DNA from: Crocinitomicaceae bacterium
Lineage (GTDB): Bacteria; Bacteroidota; Bacteroidia; Flavobacteriales_D; Crocinitomicaceae
Direction: 5' to 3'
DNA length: 64,000 nucleotides
NCBI GenBank assembly: GCA_030730025.1
Contig: JANQWC010000012.1
Coordinates: forward strand, 80,235 to 144,234
Each line of letters starts with the position of its first letter. The stretch's first letter is position 1. Below are positions 1-9,036 of this stretch, piece after piece. The notes beneath the pieces are model-generated. The model was not told the DNA's origin, searched no databases, and saw only the letters and a program-made list of their open reading frames with translations. A program made the translations under genes and the position numbers.

Positions 1-251
1 GAAGTAGAGGCATCTACCTTTGAAATTTCTTCCATGGCAATGACGTAAGACAAGGTGTCCATGCCGCTGCCACCGTATTTTGGATCGACCATCATGCCCA
101 TAAAGCCGAGTTCGCCAAGTTGTTTGATTTCTTCGGCTGGAAACTTTTGTTGGTTATCGCGTTCGATAACACCTGGCTTCAGGATATTTTGTGCGAAATC
201 TCGGGCGGCTTCTTTGACGGCGAGGTGCTCTTCAGTGAGTTCAAAATTCAT
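1..251 (-). CDS. acyl-CoA dehydrogenase, N-terminal part (runs off the window)
   Basis: The reverse strand reads MNFELTEEHLAVKEAARDFA and continues into LGFMGMMVDPKYGGSGMD, which is the N-terminal helical domain of FAD-dependent acyl-CoA dehydrogenases. These enzymes introduce the alpha-beta double bond in fatty-acid or branched-chain acyl-CoA breakdown. Only the first 83 or so codons lie in the window, so substrate class and the catalytic Glu cannot be judged. The ORF track shows only the opposite-strand shadow (55..270). The ATG start is clear and a TAnnTTTG promoter box lies 25 bases upstream. Confidence 0.9.
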   Translation of the reverse strand, partial: MNFELTEEHLAVKEAARDFAQNILKPGVIERDNQQKFPAEEIKQLGELGFMGMMVDPKYGGSGMDTLSYVIAMEEISKVDAST

Positions 252-276
252 GTTGACTGATTTATTTTAATTTTGA

Positions 277-284
277 CAAAAATA
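277..284 (-). promoter_or_regulatory. -7 box for acyl-CoA dehydrogenase
   Basis: TATTTTTG on the minus strand matches the Bacteroidota -7 consensus TAnnTTTG. A TTG lies 24 bases further upstream, slightly longer than usual spacing. The surroundings are AT-rich, so a chance match is possible. Confidence 0.45.
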
Positions 285-301
285 AACGAAATCCGAAACT
301 C

Positions 302-1399
302 TTGAAAGCAAAAACCTACAATAATCTGCAGTTATTAGGTCTGATGTCTGGCACCTCGCTTGACGGGCTCGATATCGCACATGTCGCTTTCGACTTCTCA
401 AATTCAGAAAACACTGAATTTAAACTAGTTAACTACCGAACCTTTCCCTTATCTCAGCCCATTTTTGAGCAACTCAATCAAATATTTTCACTCAGCGCAC
501 AGCAAGTTTTTGAGCTCGATCAACAAATAGCGCATTTTTATGCCGCTTGTACCGCGCAATTCATCGCTGATTTTCAAATTGATCCAACCCAAATTACGGC
601 AATTGCCTCCCACGGACAAACCATTTTTCATCAGCCAGAGAAAGGCTTCACCACGCAAATTGGTTGCGGTGCCACGCTCAATTACCTCACCAAGATTCCG
701 GTCATCAATCAATTTAGAACGCTAGATGTGAGTGCAGGAGGGCAAGGCGCACCGCTTGTTCCGATTGGAGACCACTACCTCTTCTCGAAATTTGCCGACG
801 GTTTTCTCAACCTTGGTGGTTTTGCGAATATTTCTAGCCAACAAAATGCAGCGCCGCTCGCCTATGATATTGCACCTGCCAATTTACCCATGAACCGTTG
901 GATGCAAAGCATCGGAAAGGCCTACGATGAAAACGGAGCTTTAGCGCGAACTGGAAGTGTGGATTTGGCCACCTATCAAAAAGCAATGGCGCTTGAATTT
1001 TTCAAGCAAAGCGGGCCTAAATCCTTAGGGGTAGAATGGATGGAGCAAGCGTATTTACCACTCTTTGAAACCCTCTCCCTTGCCGATCGTTTGCGCACCC
1101 ATATAGAAGTACTTAAAACATTATGCATCAAGCATTTTGAAGCACTTGGCTTGCAAAAAGTTTACCTCACAGGCGGTGGTGCACACAATCAATTTTTAAT
1201 CGAAACGATCCAAAATGCTTTCGTTGGAAAGCTCATTGTGCCCGAGCCAGCACTGATTGATTTCAAGGAAGCCATCATTTTTGCATTTTTGGGCGCGCGC
1301 CATCTCAGAAACGAAACCACAACCCTCCAAGCGGTTACCGGAGCCCAAGAAGCATTGCGCACAGGTGTCTTACACGACTACCAAGGCGTACTCCGCTAA
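302..1399 (+). CDS. anmK: anhydro-N-acetylmuramic acid kinase
   Basis: AnmK phosphorylates and opens 1,6-anhydro-MurNAc released from peptidoglycan, giving MurNAc-6-phosphate for cell-wall recycling in the cytoplasm. The family signature MSGTSLDGLD sits at residues 15-24 (ATP binding), GQGAPLVPIGD at about 147-157 holds the presumed catalytic Asp, and LTGGGAHN near 290 is the second nucleotide-binding segment. At 365 aa the length is normal. The start is TTG: the next ATG codes for the Met inside the signature motif and would destroy it. It is divergent from the acyl-CoA dehydrogenase gene across about 50 bases. Confidence 0.93.
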   Translation: MKAKTYNNLQLLGLMSGTSLDGLDIAHVAFDFSNSENTEFKLVNYRTFPLSQPIFEQLNQIFSLSAQQVFELDQQIAHFYAACTAQFIADFQIDPTQITAIASHGQTIFHQPEKGFTTQIGCGATLNYLTKIPVINQFRTLDVSAGGQGAPLVPIGDHYLFSKFADGFLNLGGFANISSQQNAAPLAYDIAPANLPMNRWMQSIGKAYDENGALARTGSVDLATYQKAMALEFFKQSGPKSLGVEWMEQAYLPLFETLSLADRLRTHIEVLKTLCIKHFEALGLQKVYLTGGGAHNQFLIETIQNAFVGKLIVPEPALIDFKEAIIFAFLGARHLRNETTTLQAVTGAQEALRTGVLHDYQGVLR

Positions 1400-1428
1400 A
1401 AAATTGAGCCTAAACCGCGCAAAAATGG

Positions 1429-1436
1429 TATTTTTG
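1429..1436 (+). promoter_or_regulatory. promoter for the amino-acid dehydrogenase
   Basis: TATTTTTG (consensus TAnnTTTG) follows a TTG at 1404-1406 by 22 bases, which fits the flavobacterial -33/-7 layout. The start codon is at 1464, leaving a short 5' leader. Confidence 0.6.
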
Positions 1437-1463
1437 CAACGCTAACCACCTCAACAAATCCAC

Positions 1464-2693
1464 ATGAAAGACCTCCTCTCCAAATTTGAAAATAAAAGAC
1501 CAGAAATCGTTTTCGAATGGAAAGATGCACTCACCGAAGCAGAAGGCTGGGTTGTGATCAACTCGTTGAGAGGTGGCGCTGCCGGCGGAGGCACAAGAAT
1601 GCGCGTTGGCCTTGACAAACGAGAAGTTGAATCCTTGGCCAAAACCATGGAAGTCAAATTTACAGTAGCTGGCCCAGCCATTGGCGGTGCCAAATCAGGC
1701 ATCAACTTTGACCCCAAAGACCCGCGCAAAAAAGACGTGCTCAAGCGTTGGTTTGCAGCAGTTTCTCCCCTACTCAAATCTTACTACGGTACAGGCGGTG
1801 ACCTCAACGTGGACGAAATCCATGAAGTGATCCCGATGACCGAAGATTGCGGCGTGTGGCATCCACAAGAAGGTGTTTTCAACGGGCACTTCAAACCCAA
1901 CGACGACCAAAAAATCAATCGCATCGGCCAACTCCAACGAGGTGTTGCCAAAGTACTGCAAGACGCAACATACAGTCCTGAACTCAGCAATAATTATGTA
2001 GTTGCCGACATGATCACTGGTTACGGTGTGGCCGCCTCAATAGAGCATTACTACAACATTTGGGGTGGACAGTTAGCTGGCAAGCGCGTTTTGGTGCAAG
2101 GCTGGGGCAATGTTGGCTCTGCTGCAGCTTATTACCTTTCGCAAAAAGGCGCCAAAATTGTCGGTATCATTGACCGCGTTGGTGGGCTCATCCAAACCGA
2201 AGGCTTTAGCTTTGAACAAATCAAAGCCCTCTTCATCAACAAAAACGGAAACGAACTCAGCGACCCAAATATGTTGAGCTACGAAGAAGTAAACAACGCT
2301 TTTTGGTCTACTCCAGCCGAAATATTTATCCCATGTGCGGGTAGCCGCATGATCACCGAAGCCCAATTGACGCAATTGTTGAGCGCAGGTGTAGAGGTCA
2401 TCTCTTCTGGCGCCAACGTGCCTTTTGCAGACCAAGAAATCTTCTTTGGCCCAATTGCCGAAAAAGCAGATGCTTCACTAGCCCTGATTCCAGATTTTAT
2501 TGCCAACTGCGGCATGGCACGCGTTTTTGCTTATCTCATGAGCTCAGACCTCACCTCATTGGAAGACGCCCTCATTTTTGAAGATGCCAGTCAAACCATC
2601 CGCAAAGCCTTGCAAGCTACCTACCAAATCAATTCAAGCACGAGAGGCATCGCCAAAACGGCCTTCGAAATCGCGCTCAAACAACTTATTTAA
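1464..2693 (+). CDS. Glu/Leu/Phe/Val family amino-acid dehydrogenase
   Basis: This is an NAD(P)-dependent oxidative deaminase of the Glu/Leu/Phe/Val dehydrogenase superfamily (409 aa). The substrate-binding domain has LRGGAAGGGTRMR near residues 36-48 and AGPAIGGAKSG near 70-80, whose Lys is the catalytic lysine. TGGDLNVDE (about 111) supplies the conserved Asp. A Rossmann domain begins at VLVQGWGNVGS (about 209). The sequence does not tell which amino acid is used; leucine/valine-type or a glutamate-type enzyme are both possible. It precedes nhaD by 5 bases and is probably co-transcribed with it. Confidence 0.9.
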   Translation: MKDLLSKFENKRPEIVFEWKDALTEAEGWVVINSLRGGAAGGGTRMRVGLDKREVESLAKTMEVKFTVAGPAIGGAKSGINFDPKDPRKKDVLKRWFAAVSPLLKSYYGTGGDLNVDEIHEVIPMTEDCGVWHPQEGVFNGHFKPNDDQKINRIGQLQRGVAKVLQDATYSPELSNNYVVADMITGYGVAASIEHYYNIWGGQLAGKRVLVQGWGNVGSAAAYYLSQKGAKIVGIIDRVGGLIQTEGFSFEQIKALFINKNGNELSDPNMLSYEEVNNAFWSTPAEIFIPCAGSRMITEAQLTQLLSAGVEVISSGANVPFADQEIFFGPIAEKADASLALIPDFIANCGMARVFAYLMSSDLTSLEDALIFEDASQTIRKALQATYQINSSTRGIAKTAFEIALKQLI

Positions 2694-2698
2694 GCATT

Positions 2699-3964
2699 AT
2701 GGAGCTTTCACTCATCCTCATCTTTGTCATCGGCTATGCTGCCATCAGCTTTGAGCATTTGCTGCGCATAGACAAACTCATTCCGGCTTTGCTCATGATG
2801 ACCCTTTCCTGGGCCCTCATTGCTTTGAATACGCCAGATGTACATGCTTTAACAGATCAACTCTTGCATCATTTTGGCAAAACCACAGAGATCTTGATTT
2901 TCTTGATGGGCGCTATGGCTATTGTAGAAATGATCGATTATTTCGATGGTTTCAAAAGCGTGCAGGCCTTGATCAAAGTCAAAACCGCATACCAACTCCT
3001 CTTGGTTGTCTGCGTGCTTGCGTTTATATTATCCGCCATCATCGACAACCTCACTGCAACGATTGTCCTGATTTCTATTTTGCGCAAAATGGTCCCCGAC
3101 AAAGAACTACGCATGTGGATGGCAGGCTTCGTGATTATCGCTGCCAATGCAGGCGGCGCTTGGTCTCCAATCGGCGACGTCACCACCACTATGCTCTGGA
3201 TCGCTGGAAAAGTAAGCGCCCTCAAACTTGTAGAACACATCTTTTTACCATCTGTCGTGACCTTACTGATTCCTTTGCTGATTGCCAAAAAAATGAAGGT
3301 CTTCAAGCAAGAACTCCCCACTGCGCAAATCCTTGAAAAAAGTAAAGTAGCTGGTTTCATTTTACTCAGCGGTTTGGGCCTCATCATTCTTGTACCAATT
3401 TTCAAGACCATCACACACCTTCCTCCCTACATGGGCATGATGTTTTCACTAGCCCTTTTTGCCGTAATTGGCGAGATAGCAAGCAAGCGTCAATTGAACC
3501 TAAGCTCCCTAGACGAACAAAATCATGGCGGACATGTAGGGCCAACCCTCAAAGCGCTTAGCAAAATAGAAATGCCTTCCATCTTATTTTTCTTGGGTAT
3601 TCTGATGACGGTTGCCGGAATGGAAAACCTAGGCATGATCGAACAACTCGGCGAAAACGTATTGGCTTCAGGTATTTCAAAAGAGCTCTACATTTCCTTT
3701 TTAGGCCTGGCCTCTGCCATCATAGACAACGTACCGCTTGTCGCAGCTAGTATTGGCATGTTCAAAGACAGCATGGATGCCGATACCTGGCATTTCATTG
3801 CCTATACTGCAGGCACTGGCGGCTCCATACTCATCATTGGTTCTGCTGCTGGCGTGGTAGCTATGGGGATGGAAAACATCGGCTTTGGCTGGTACCTCAA
3901 GCGCATCTCACTTTTAGCATTGGCAGGTTACATCGGTGGTGTTTTGACCTTTTTATTGCTCTGA
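2699..3964 (+). CDS. nhaD: NhaD-type Na+/H+ antiporter
   Basis: This 421-aa membrane protein belongs to the ion-transporter superfamily and exchanges Na+ (or Li+) for H+ across the inner membrane. Many hydrophobic segments are visible. Family hallmarks are the N-terminal DNLTATIVLIS half-helix, the NAGGAWSPIGDVTT segment near residues 145-159 and the mirrored DNVPLVAASIG in the second half, which indicate the inverted repeat of the fold. It lies 5 bases after the dehydrogenase gene and 1 base before folC, so all three are likely one transcript. Confidence 0.88.
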   Translation: MELSLILIFVIGYAAISFEHLLRIDKLIPALLMMTLSWALIALNTPDVHALTDQLLHHFGKTTEILIFLMGAMAIVEMIDYFDGFKSVQALIKVKTAYQLLLVVCVLAFILSAIIDNLTATIVLISILRKMVPDKELRMWMAGFVIIAANAGGAWSPIGDVTTTMLWIAGKVSALKLVEHIFLPSVVTLLIPLLIAKKMKVFKQELPTAQILEKSKVAGFILLSGLGLIILVPIFKTITHLPPYMGMMFSLALFAVIGEIASKRQLNLSSLDEQNHGGHVGPTLKALSKIEMPSILFFLGILMTVAGMENLGMIEQLGENVLASGISKELYISFLGLASAIIDNVPLVAASIGMFKDSMDADTWHFIAYTAGTGGSILIIGSAAGVVAMGMENIGFGWYLKRISLLALAGYIGGVLTFLLL

Positions 3965-3965
3965 G

Positions 3966-5186
3966 ATGAAGCAAGAAAGCGCCTATCAAGCATGTGTCAA
4001 TTGGCTATTTGCGCGCTTTCCTTCGTTTCAAAATCTAGGTGGTGTAGCCTATAAACCAGGTCTTAAACGCGTGCATCAGCTCTTGGAACTCCTGCAAATT
4101 GACCCACAAAAACAGCCTAGCATTCATATAGCCGGAACCAACGGCAAGGGCAGTACAGCAGCATATTGTGCAAGCCTCTTGCAAGCATCCGGACTGAAAG
4201 TTGGTTTATTTACCTCACCACATATTTTTGATTTTTCGGAACGCATTCGCGTCAATGGCGAGCCCATTGCTGAGCAAGCGGTCATCGATTTTTGCACGCG
4301 GTATCAAGCATTAGATGCGAACATCGACGCCAGTTTTTTTGAACTCACCTTCGCAATGGCTTTGGCTTACTTTCAAGAACAAGCCTGCGACTACATCGTC
4401 ATAGAAACTGGCCTTGGAGGCAGACTAGATGCCACAAACGTCATCAGTCCAAAGGTGAGCATCATTACAAACATTGGGCTAGACCACCAAGAATTTCTAG
4501 GCCACACACTACCCGAAATTGCAACTGAAAAGGCTGGTATCATCAAAGCCCATACACCTGTTGTTATTGGCGAGAAATCGACCGCTACACAAGTAATTTT
4601 TGAGCAACAATCTAGCTTGCGCAACGCACCAATCTATTTTATCGACGATAACTATTTCGCTACAACTCACTTGAATTTAAGTGGTTACCGCTTGACCAAT
4701 TTCAAAACCGCCATTTTGGCACTCAAGGTAATTGGTTTTGGCCTTACGATACCAACTCAAATAGCAGCGCTAGAAACCCTCAGCAGCAATACCGGTTTTT
4801 TTGGTCGTTTAGAACTGTGGCAGCAGGAACCTAAAATCATACTTGATGTATCTCACAACCCTGCGGGCATAGCCGCTACCCTACCACTCATTGAAGAGCA
4901 ATGTGCCGGGCAACTCTTCATTCTATACGGTGCGTCCAAAGACAAAGACGCAAAGGAAATTCTCGATTTGTTTCCAAAGCAGGCCCAAGTTGCCGCTTGT
5001 GTATTTAGCAACCCCAGATCAAAAAGTGTAGCAGACTGGCAACAATTAGGCGTCGCAAGCATATTTGAAGACTTGCCAAGCGCAATTGCGCAGATAGAAA
5101 AACAAATGCAACCCCAGGACCTCCTCTGGATTACGGGTAGTTTTTTCTTATTATCTGATTTGCCTTCCCAAAAAAAGATTTTTTAA
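3966..5186 (+). CDS. folC: folylpolyglutamate / dihydrofolate synthase
   Basis: FolC is a Mur-ligase-family ATPase that adds glutamate to dihydropteroate and to reduced folates, so that they are kept in the cell. The P-loop GTNGKGSTAAY lies near residue 57. The folate/Mg segment GLGGRLDATNVI follows near 150, and LDVSHNPAG near 295 marks the C-terminal ligase domain. It is 406 aa, slightly short but complete. Whether it has both activities cannot be told from sequence alone. The stop codon is only 2 bases before the pyrR -7 box. Confidence 0.92.
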   Translation: MKQESAYQACVNWLFARFPSFQNLGGVAYKPGLKRVHQLLELLQIDPQKQPSIHIAGTNGKGSTAAYCASLLQASGLKVGLFTSPHIFDFSERIRVNGEPIAEQAVIDFCTRYQALDANIDASFFELTFAMALAYFQEQACDYIVIETGLGGRLDATNVISPKVSIITNIGLDHQEFLGHTLPEIATEKAGIIKAHTPVVIGEKSTATQVIFEQQSSLRNAPIYFIDDNYFATTHLNLSGYRLTNFKTAILALKVIGFGLTIPTQIAALETLSSNTGFFGRLELWQQEPKIILDVSHNPAGIAATLPLIEEQCAGQLFILYGASKDKDAKEILDLFPKQAQVAACVFSNPRSKSVADWQQLGVASIFEDLPSAIAQIEKQMQPQDLLWITGSFFLLSDLPSQKKIF

Positions 5187-5188
5187 AG

Positions 5189-5196
5189 TATCTTTG
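5189..5196 (+). promoter_or_regulatory. -7 box for pyrR-pyrB, 5 bases before the ATG
   Basis: TATCTTTG matches TAnnTTTG exactly and ends five bases before the pyrR ATG. Transcription from this box would begin at or next to the start codon, so the mRNA would be leaderless or nearly so. No good -33 TTG is seen at normal spacing. Confidence 0.55.
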
Positions 5197-5201
5197 CAGT
5201 A

Positions 5202-5762
5202 ATGGAAAAGCAAGTCATCCTCAATGCCACCCAGCTCGAACTGACGCTCAAACGCCTTTCCCATGAACTCATTGAGACCCACGATACCTTCGAGAACTCC
5301 GTTTTAATTGGCTTACAGCCGCGTGGTATTCACGTCACCACCCGCATCAAAGCCCAACTCGAAGCTATTTTAGGGCATCCCATTCAAGCAGGCAACTTAG
5401 ACATCACCTTTCACCGCGACGACTTCCGCCGCAGAGAAACTCCCCTGCTCCCGAGCATTACCAACATCGATTTCTCCATAGAAAATAAGCGCGTCATCCT
5501 CATCGACGACGTCTTGTTTACGGGTCGCACCATCCGTGCAGGGCTAGATGCGCTGCTTACGTTTGGCCGCCCGTCGCAAGTACAACTACTCGCGCTCATC
5601 GACCGTCGCTTTAGCCGCGATTTACCTATTCAGGCAGATTACATCGGCAAAACGGTAGATACACTTGCATCTGAGCGCGTGGCCGTCGAATGGAAAGAAA
5701 TCGAAGGACAAGACCAAATATTATTATTCACAAAAGAAGGCAATGAAGCAGCTCAGCGTTGA
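5202..5762 (+). CDS. pyrR: PyrR: uracil phosphoribosyltransferase / pyr regulator
   Basis: This 186-aa protein is a type I phosphoribosyltransferase. The PRPP loop VILIDDVLFTGRT is at about residues 97-109, and LQPRGIHVTTR near 38 and the C-terminal half fit PyrR. In Gram-positive bacteria PyrR binds pyr mRNA leaders and also has weak UPRT activity. Here the promoter box is immediately before the ATG and pyrB overlaps the end of the gene by 20 bases, so neither position offers room for a PyrR attenuator. UPRT activity or regulation elsewhere is therefore more likely (inference). Confidence 0.88.
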   Translation: MEKQVILNATQLELTLKRLSHELIETHDTFENSVLIGLQPRGIHVTTRIKAQLEAILGHPIQAGNLDITFHRDDFRRRETPLLPSITNIDFSIENKRVILIDDVLFTGRTIRAGLDALLTFGRPSQVQLLALIDRRFSRDLPIQADYIGKTVDTLASERVAVEWKEIEGQDQILLFTKEGNEAAQR

Positions 5763-6672
5763 TCACCTTACCGGTATTGTAGACCTCACGCGTCAAGACA
5801 TCGAACTCATCCTCGAAACTGCAGCTCGTTTCAAAGAAGTGATCAATCGCCCTATTAAGAAAGTTCCTTCACTCCGAGACATCACCATAGCCAATGTCTT
5901 TTTTGAAAACTCTACCCGCACACGCCTCTCCTTTGAATTAGCACAAAAACGCCTCTCTGCCGACGTCGTCAACTTTAGTGCCGCCAGCTCTTCAGTGAAA
6001 AAAGGCGAAACGCTCGTCGATACCGTCAACAACATCTTAGCGATGAAAGTAGACATGGTAGTGATGCGCCATCCAAACCCCGGAGCAGCCAAATTTTTAT
6101 CTCAAAAAATCAAAGCCCGTGTGGTCAATGCTGGAGACGGCACGCACGAACACCCTACCCAAGCACTGCTCGATGCCTTTTCTATTCAAGAAAAACTAGG
6201 CAGCGTCGAAGGAAAAAAGGTAGTGATTGTCGGTGATATCCTTCATTCAAGAGTAGCACTCAGCAACATCTACTGTCTTCAAAAGCTCGGTGCAGAGGTA
6301 ATGGTTTGTGGCCCCAGTACGCTCATCCCAAAATACATCTCCGAACTTGGTGTTCAGGTGTCTCACAACCTCCGCGAAGCACTCGAATGGTGCGACGTCG
6401 CCAATATGCTGCGCATCCAACTCGAACGTCAAGACATCAAATACTTCCCATCGCTGCGCGAATACACCCAATTGTTCGGCCTCGACAAAGCCCTGCTTGA
6501 TAGTCTCTCTAAAGAAATTGTCATCATGCACCCAGGTCCCATTAACCGCGGTGTCGAGATTTCTTCGGACGTCGCCGACAGCCCTCAAAGTATCATCTTA
6601 GATCAAGTAGAAAACGGCGTAGCTGTTCGAATGGCTGTAATTTATTTGCTCGCCGCAAAAATCGAAAGATAA
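5743..6672 (+). CDS. pyrB: aspartate carbamoyltransferase, catalytic subunit
   Basis: PyrB condenses carbamoyl phosphate with aspartate in the first committed step of pyrimidine synthesis. The carbamoyl-phosphate loop FENSTRTRLSFE is near residues 50-61 and the HPTQALLDAF motif near 135. The Asp-binding part MHPGPINRG is near 264. The ORF track begins at 5665, but that N-terminus would lie inside pyrR. The ATG at 5743 gives the family N-terminus (MKQLSVDHLTG) and 309 aa, overlapping pyrR by 20 bases, which implies translational coupling. No pyrI regulatory subunit is next to it. Confidence 0.95.
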   Translation: MKQLSVDHLTGIVDLTRQDIELILETAARFKEVINRPIKKVPSLRDITIANVFFENSTRTRLSFELAQKRLSADVVNFSAASSSVKKGETLVDTVNNILAMKVDMVVMRHPNPGAAKFLSQKIKARVVNAGDGTHEHPTQALLDAFSIQEKLGSVEGKKVVIVGDILHSRVALSNIYCLQKLGAEVMVCGPSTLIPKYISELGVQVSHNLREALEWCDVANMLRIQLERQDIKYFPSLREYTQLFGLDKALLDSLSKEIVIMHPGPINRGVEISSDVADSPQSIILDQVENGVAVRMAVIYLLAAKIER

Positions 6673-6700
6673 TTTAGTTATTTTTGAGCAAATCCTTGCT

Positions 6701-7042
6701 ATGAATTTCTCCGTGGACCCTCAGGGCCAAATTGTGGTTGTCAGTACCGAAGTTGAGAAACTCGACGCCAGTAATGCCCCAGAACTCAAAGCCCACTTTT
6801 TGCAGCTCAATAAAATCGGTACCAACTATATCGTATTGGACATGAGCAAAACCAAATACTGCGACTCTTCCGGCTTGTCTGCAGTGCTCATCGCCAACCG
6901 ACTTTGCAAAGATACCAACGGAAAATTTGCCCTCTCTGGTTTGCAGCCCAATGTGCGCAAGCTCATCGAAATTGCGCAGCTAGACAAAGTACTCACCATC
7001 GGAAATAACACTGACGCAGCCCTAGATTTGATCGCAAAGTGA
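6701..7042 (+). CDS. STAS-domain protein (anti-sigma factor antagonist type)
   Basis: This 113-aa protein is a single STAS domain like SpoIIAA/RsbV. The segment YCDSSGLSAVLIANR near residues 53-67 carries the Ser that partner-switching kinases phosphorylate in this family. No anti-sigma kinase or phosphatase lies nearby, so its partner is unknown. Because its stop overlaps the GTG start of RNase Z (GTGA), the two genes are translationally coupled. Confidence 0.85.
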   Translation: MNFSVDPQGQIVVVSTEVEKLDASNAPELKAHFLQLNKIGTNYIVLDMSKTKYCDSSGLSAVLIANRLCKDTNGKFALSGLQPNVRKLIEIAQLDKVLTIGNNTDAALDLIAK

Positions 7043-7995
7043 GTTTTGAACTCCACATACTCGGCTCTGGCGCAGCATTACCTACCAGCAAAAGGCAAGC
7101 ATCTGGCCAATATGTCAATTGCAATGAAAGACACATCCTCATTGACTGCGGCGAAGGGACCCAACAGCAATTACGCAAATATGGACTCAAGCTGCAAAAA
7201 ATCCAGTTTATCCTGATTTCGCACCTCCATGGCGATCACTTTTTTGGTTTGCCAGGCCTGCTTTCTACCATGCACTTGCTCGGTCGCAATAAAAAACTAA
7301 GCATTTACGGGCCTCCGGGTTTAGAAGCACTGATCAGCGCCATGCTCGCCGCCGGCGGACACCCATTGCAATTTGATCTTACTTTTCACACCATTCAGCC
7401 CGGTGCGTCACAACTTATATTTGAAGACCGCCTGATTGAAATCTATGCCTATGCCCTCAAACACCGCGTGCCCACGCTAGGTTACAGAATCAATGAGAAA
7501 CCCAAATTACTCAACCTCGATAAAGCAGCTATTTCGGCAGCGGGAATATTGATAGAAGACTTACCCAAATTAAAGGCTGGTATTTCCATCGAGAGAAATG
7601 GTAAAAAATACAATTATAAGAACTACACCCTACCCGCTCAACCCGTTTATAGCTATGCGTATTGTTCCGATACCAAGCCCAGCCCAAGTTATTTAGAAGC
7701 CATTAATGAAGTTGATTTGCTTTACCACGAAGCTACATTTAACCAACAACACCTCGAGCGCGCCAAAAGCACCTTTCACTCTACGGCCCAGCAAGCCGCC
7801 CAACAAGCCGTACTCGCCAATTGCAAATACCTTTTGCTCGGGCATTTTTCGTCGCGCTATGACGACGCCCTGCAGCACCTTACGGAAGCCAGAATGGTGC
7901 ATTCCAATGTGGGTGCAGCCGAAGATGGCATGAAACTAACTTTAGGAAAATGGGGACTTATTTTTGGGAGCGCTGATAAAAAACAAGCGCAATAA
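7039..7995 (+). CDS. rnz: ribonuclease Z
   Basis: RNase Z cleaves the 3' trailer of tRNA precursors. The metallo-beta-lactamase core is plain: SHLHGDHFFGLPG at about residues 59-71 (HxHxDH), YHEATF near 232 and LLGHFSSRY near 272 complete the zinc ligands. At 318 aa it is the short bacterial form. The GTG start overlaps the STAS stop by 4 bases, and the next in-frame Met is too late. Its 3' end overlaps the convergent lptG-like gene by 38 bases. Confidence 0.93.
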   Translation: MSFELHILGSGAALPTSKRQASGQYVNCNERHILIDCGEGTQQQLRKYGLKLQKIQFILISHLHGDHFFGLPGLLSTMHLLGRNKKLSIYGPPGLEALISAMLAAGGHPLQFDLTFHTIQPGASQLIFEDRLIEIYAYALKHRVPTLGYRINEKPKLLNLDKAAISAAGILIEDLPKLKAGISIERNGKKYNYKNYTLPAQPVYSYAYCSDTKPSPSYLEAINEVDLLYHEATFNQQHLERAKSTFHSTAQQAAQQAVLANCKYLLLGHFSSRYDDALQHLTEARMVHSNVGAAEDGMKLTLGKWGLIFGSADKKQAQ

Positions 7996-9034
7996 CTGCA
8001 AAAAGCACATTGGGTAACCAAACCGACCAAAGCGTGGGGAAACCCACTTTTACAGCTGCTACCGTCAGCATTTTCATGGCAAAAATATAGACGAAAATAA
8101 ACGCCAAACCAATCGCGATATTCATGCCGATGCCACCGCGCTTTTTCTGAGAGGCCACAGACACCCCAATGAGCGTGAGAATGTAGGTCGCAAAAGGAAA
8201 TGCTGTGCGCTGATGCAGTTCTATCTCGAAGTCAGGAACGAGCTTAGAGCCTTTTAATTTTTCGCGTTCAATTGCGTTTTTAAGCTCGGTAAAAGTAAGG
8301 GCTTGCGCAGCGTTGTCTCGCTGGGCCATTTCTTCGATGCGGTAAACAAAAGTGGTGTCTTTGTGGCGGCCATGGATGAGTTTGGCCTTGGGGAAATCAT
8401 AGTTTTTTTCGTAGTAGTCGGTGAGTTGCCATTCGTTCGTGCCTGGCTTATTTTTGGCGAAACGCGCGCGTAAAAAATAAATTGGCTGGTTGTCTTTGTT
8501 CCATTTTTGAATGGTGAGGTCATTGACGCGCTGCTCTTCTGCGGCATAATTCGAGAAATAGACCAGCTCATTGCCAGGATACTCAGCTTGGTAGTTATTG
8601 ACCGTCAGGACATCTCGGTAATAGCGCTCTTCAAACGCCAAACGGATTTTATTTGTCCTTGGAATAATGAGGTGGTTGAGTACCAAAGACATGACCGTAA
8701 GGATGGTGGCCCCAATAAAATAAGGTCGCAAAAAGCGCGTCACGGGCCGGCCTGAAAACCAGATGGGAATGATTTCGGTGTTTTGCGCCATTTTACCTGT
8801 AAACCAGATGACCGATAAAAAAATGATCATGGAAGAGAAGGTATTGCCGTAATAGAGGATAAACGTGACGTAATAACGGAAGAAAATCTCTTGCAACGGG
8901 GCTTTGTTGCTGATGAACTCGCTTAGTTTTTCAGAGATATCGAATACGACCGAAAACAACATGATCAAGCCGAGCATGAAAAAAAACGTGCTCAGGAATT
9001 TCTTGATGATATAGCGGTCGATGCGTTTGAGCAT
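7958..9034 (-). CDS. lptG: LptF/LptG-family LPS export permease
   Basis: This protein belongs to the YjgP/YjgQ family, the membrane half of the LptB2FG transporter that extracts LPS from the inner membrane. It has three hydrophobic segments in the first 110 residues, a soluble periplasmic domain of about 170 residues, and three more segments at the C-terminus, as expected. The ORF track begins at 9079, inside tgt. The ATG at 9034 (MLKRIDRYIIKKF) gives the normal family start two bases after the tgt stop and yields 358 aa. LptF versus LptG cannot be decided from sequence. No lptB is adjacent. Confidence 0.88.
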   Translation of the reverse strand: MLKRIDRYIIKKFLSTFFFMLGLIMLFSVVFDISEKLSEFISNKAPLQEIFFRYYVTFILYYGNTFSSMIIFLSVIWFTGKMAQNTEIIPIWFSGRPVTRFLRPYFIGATILTVMSLVLNHLIIPRTNKIRLAFEERYYRDVLTVNNYQAEYPGNELVYFSNYAAEEQRVNDLTIQKWNKDNQPIYFLRARFAKNKPGTNEWQLTDYYEKNYDFPKAKLIHGRHKDTTFVYRIEEMAQRDNAAQALTFTELKNAIEREKLKGSKLVPDFEIELHQRTAFPFATYILTLIGVSVASQKKRGGIGMNIAIGLAFIFVYIFAMKMLTVAAVKVGFPTLWSVWLPNVLFAVIALVFYQRSQK

Positions 9035-9036
9035 GT

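Noticed and set aside
55-270. 71-aa plus-strand ORF at the window start
   Set aside because: It is the reverse of the acyl-CoA dehydrogenase N-terminus, which is clearly readable on the minus strand.
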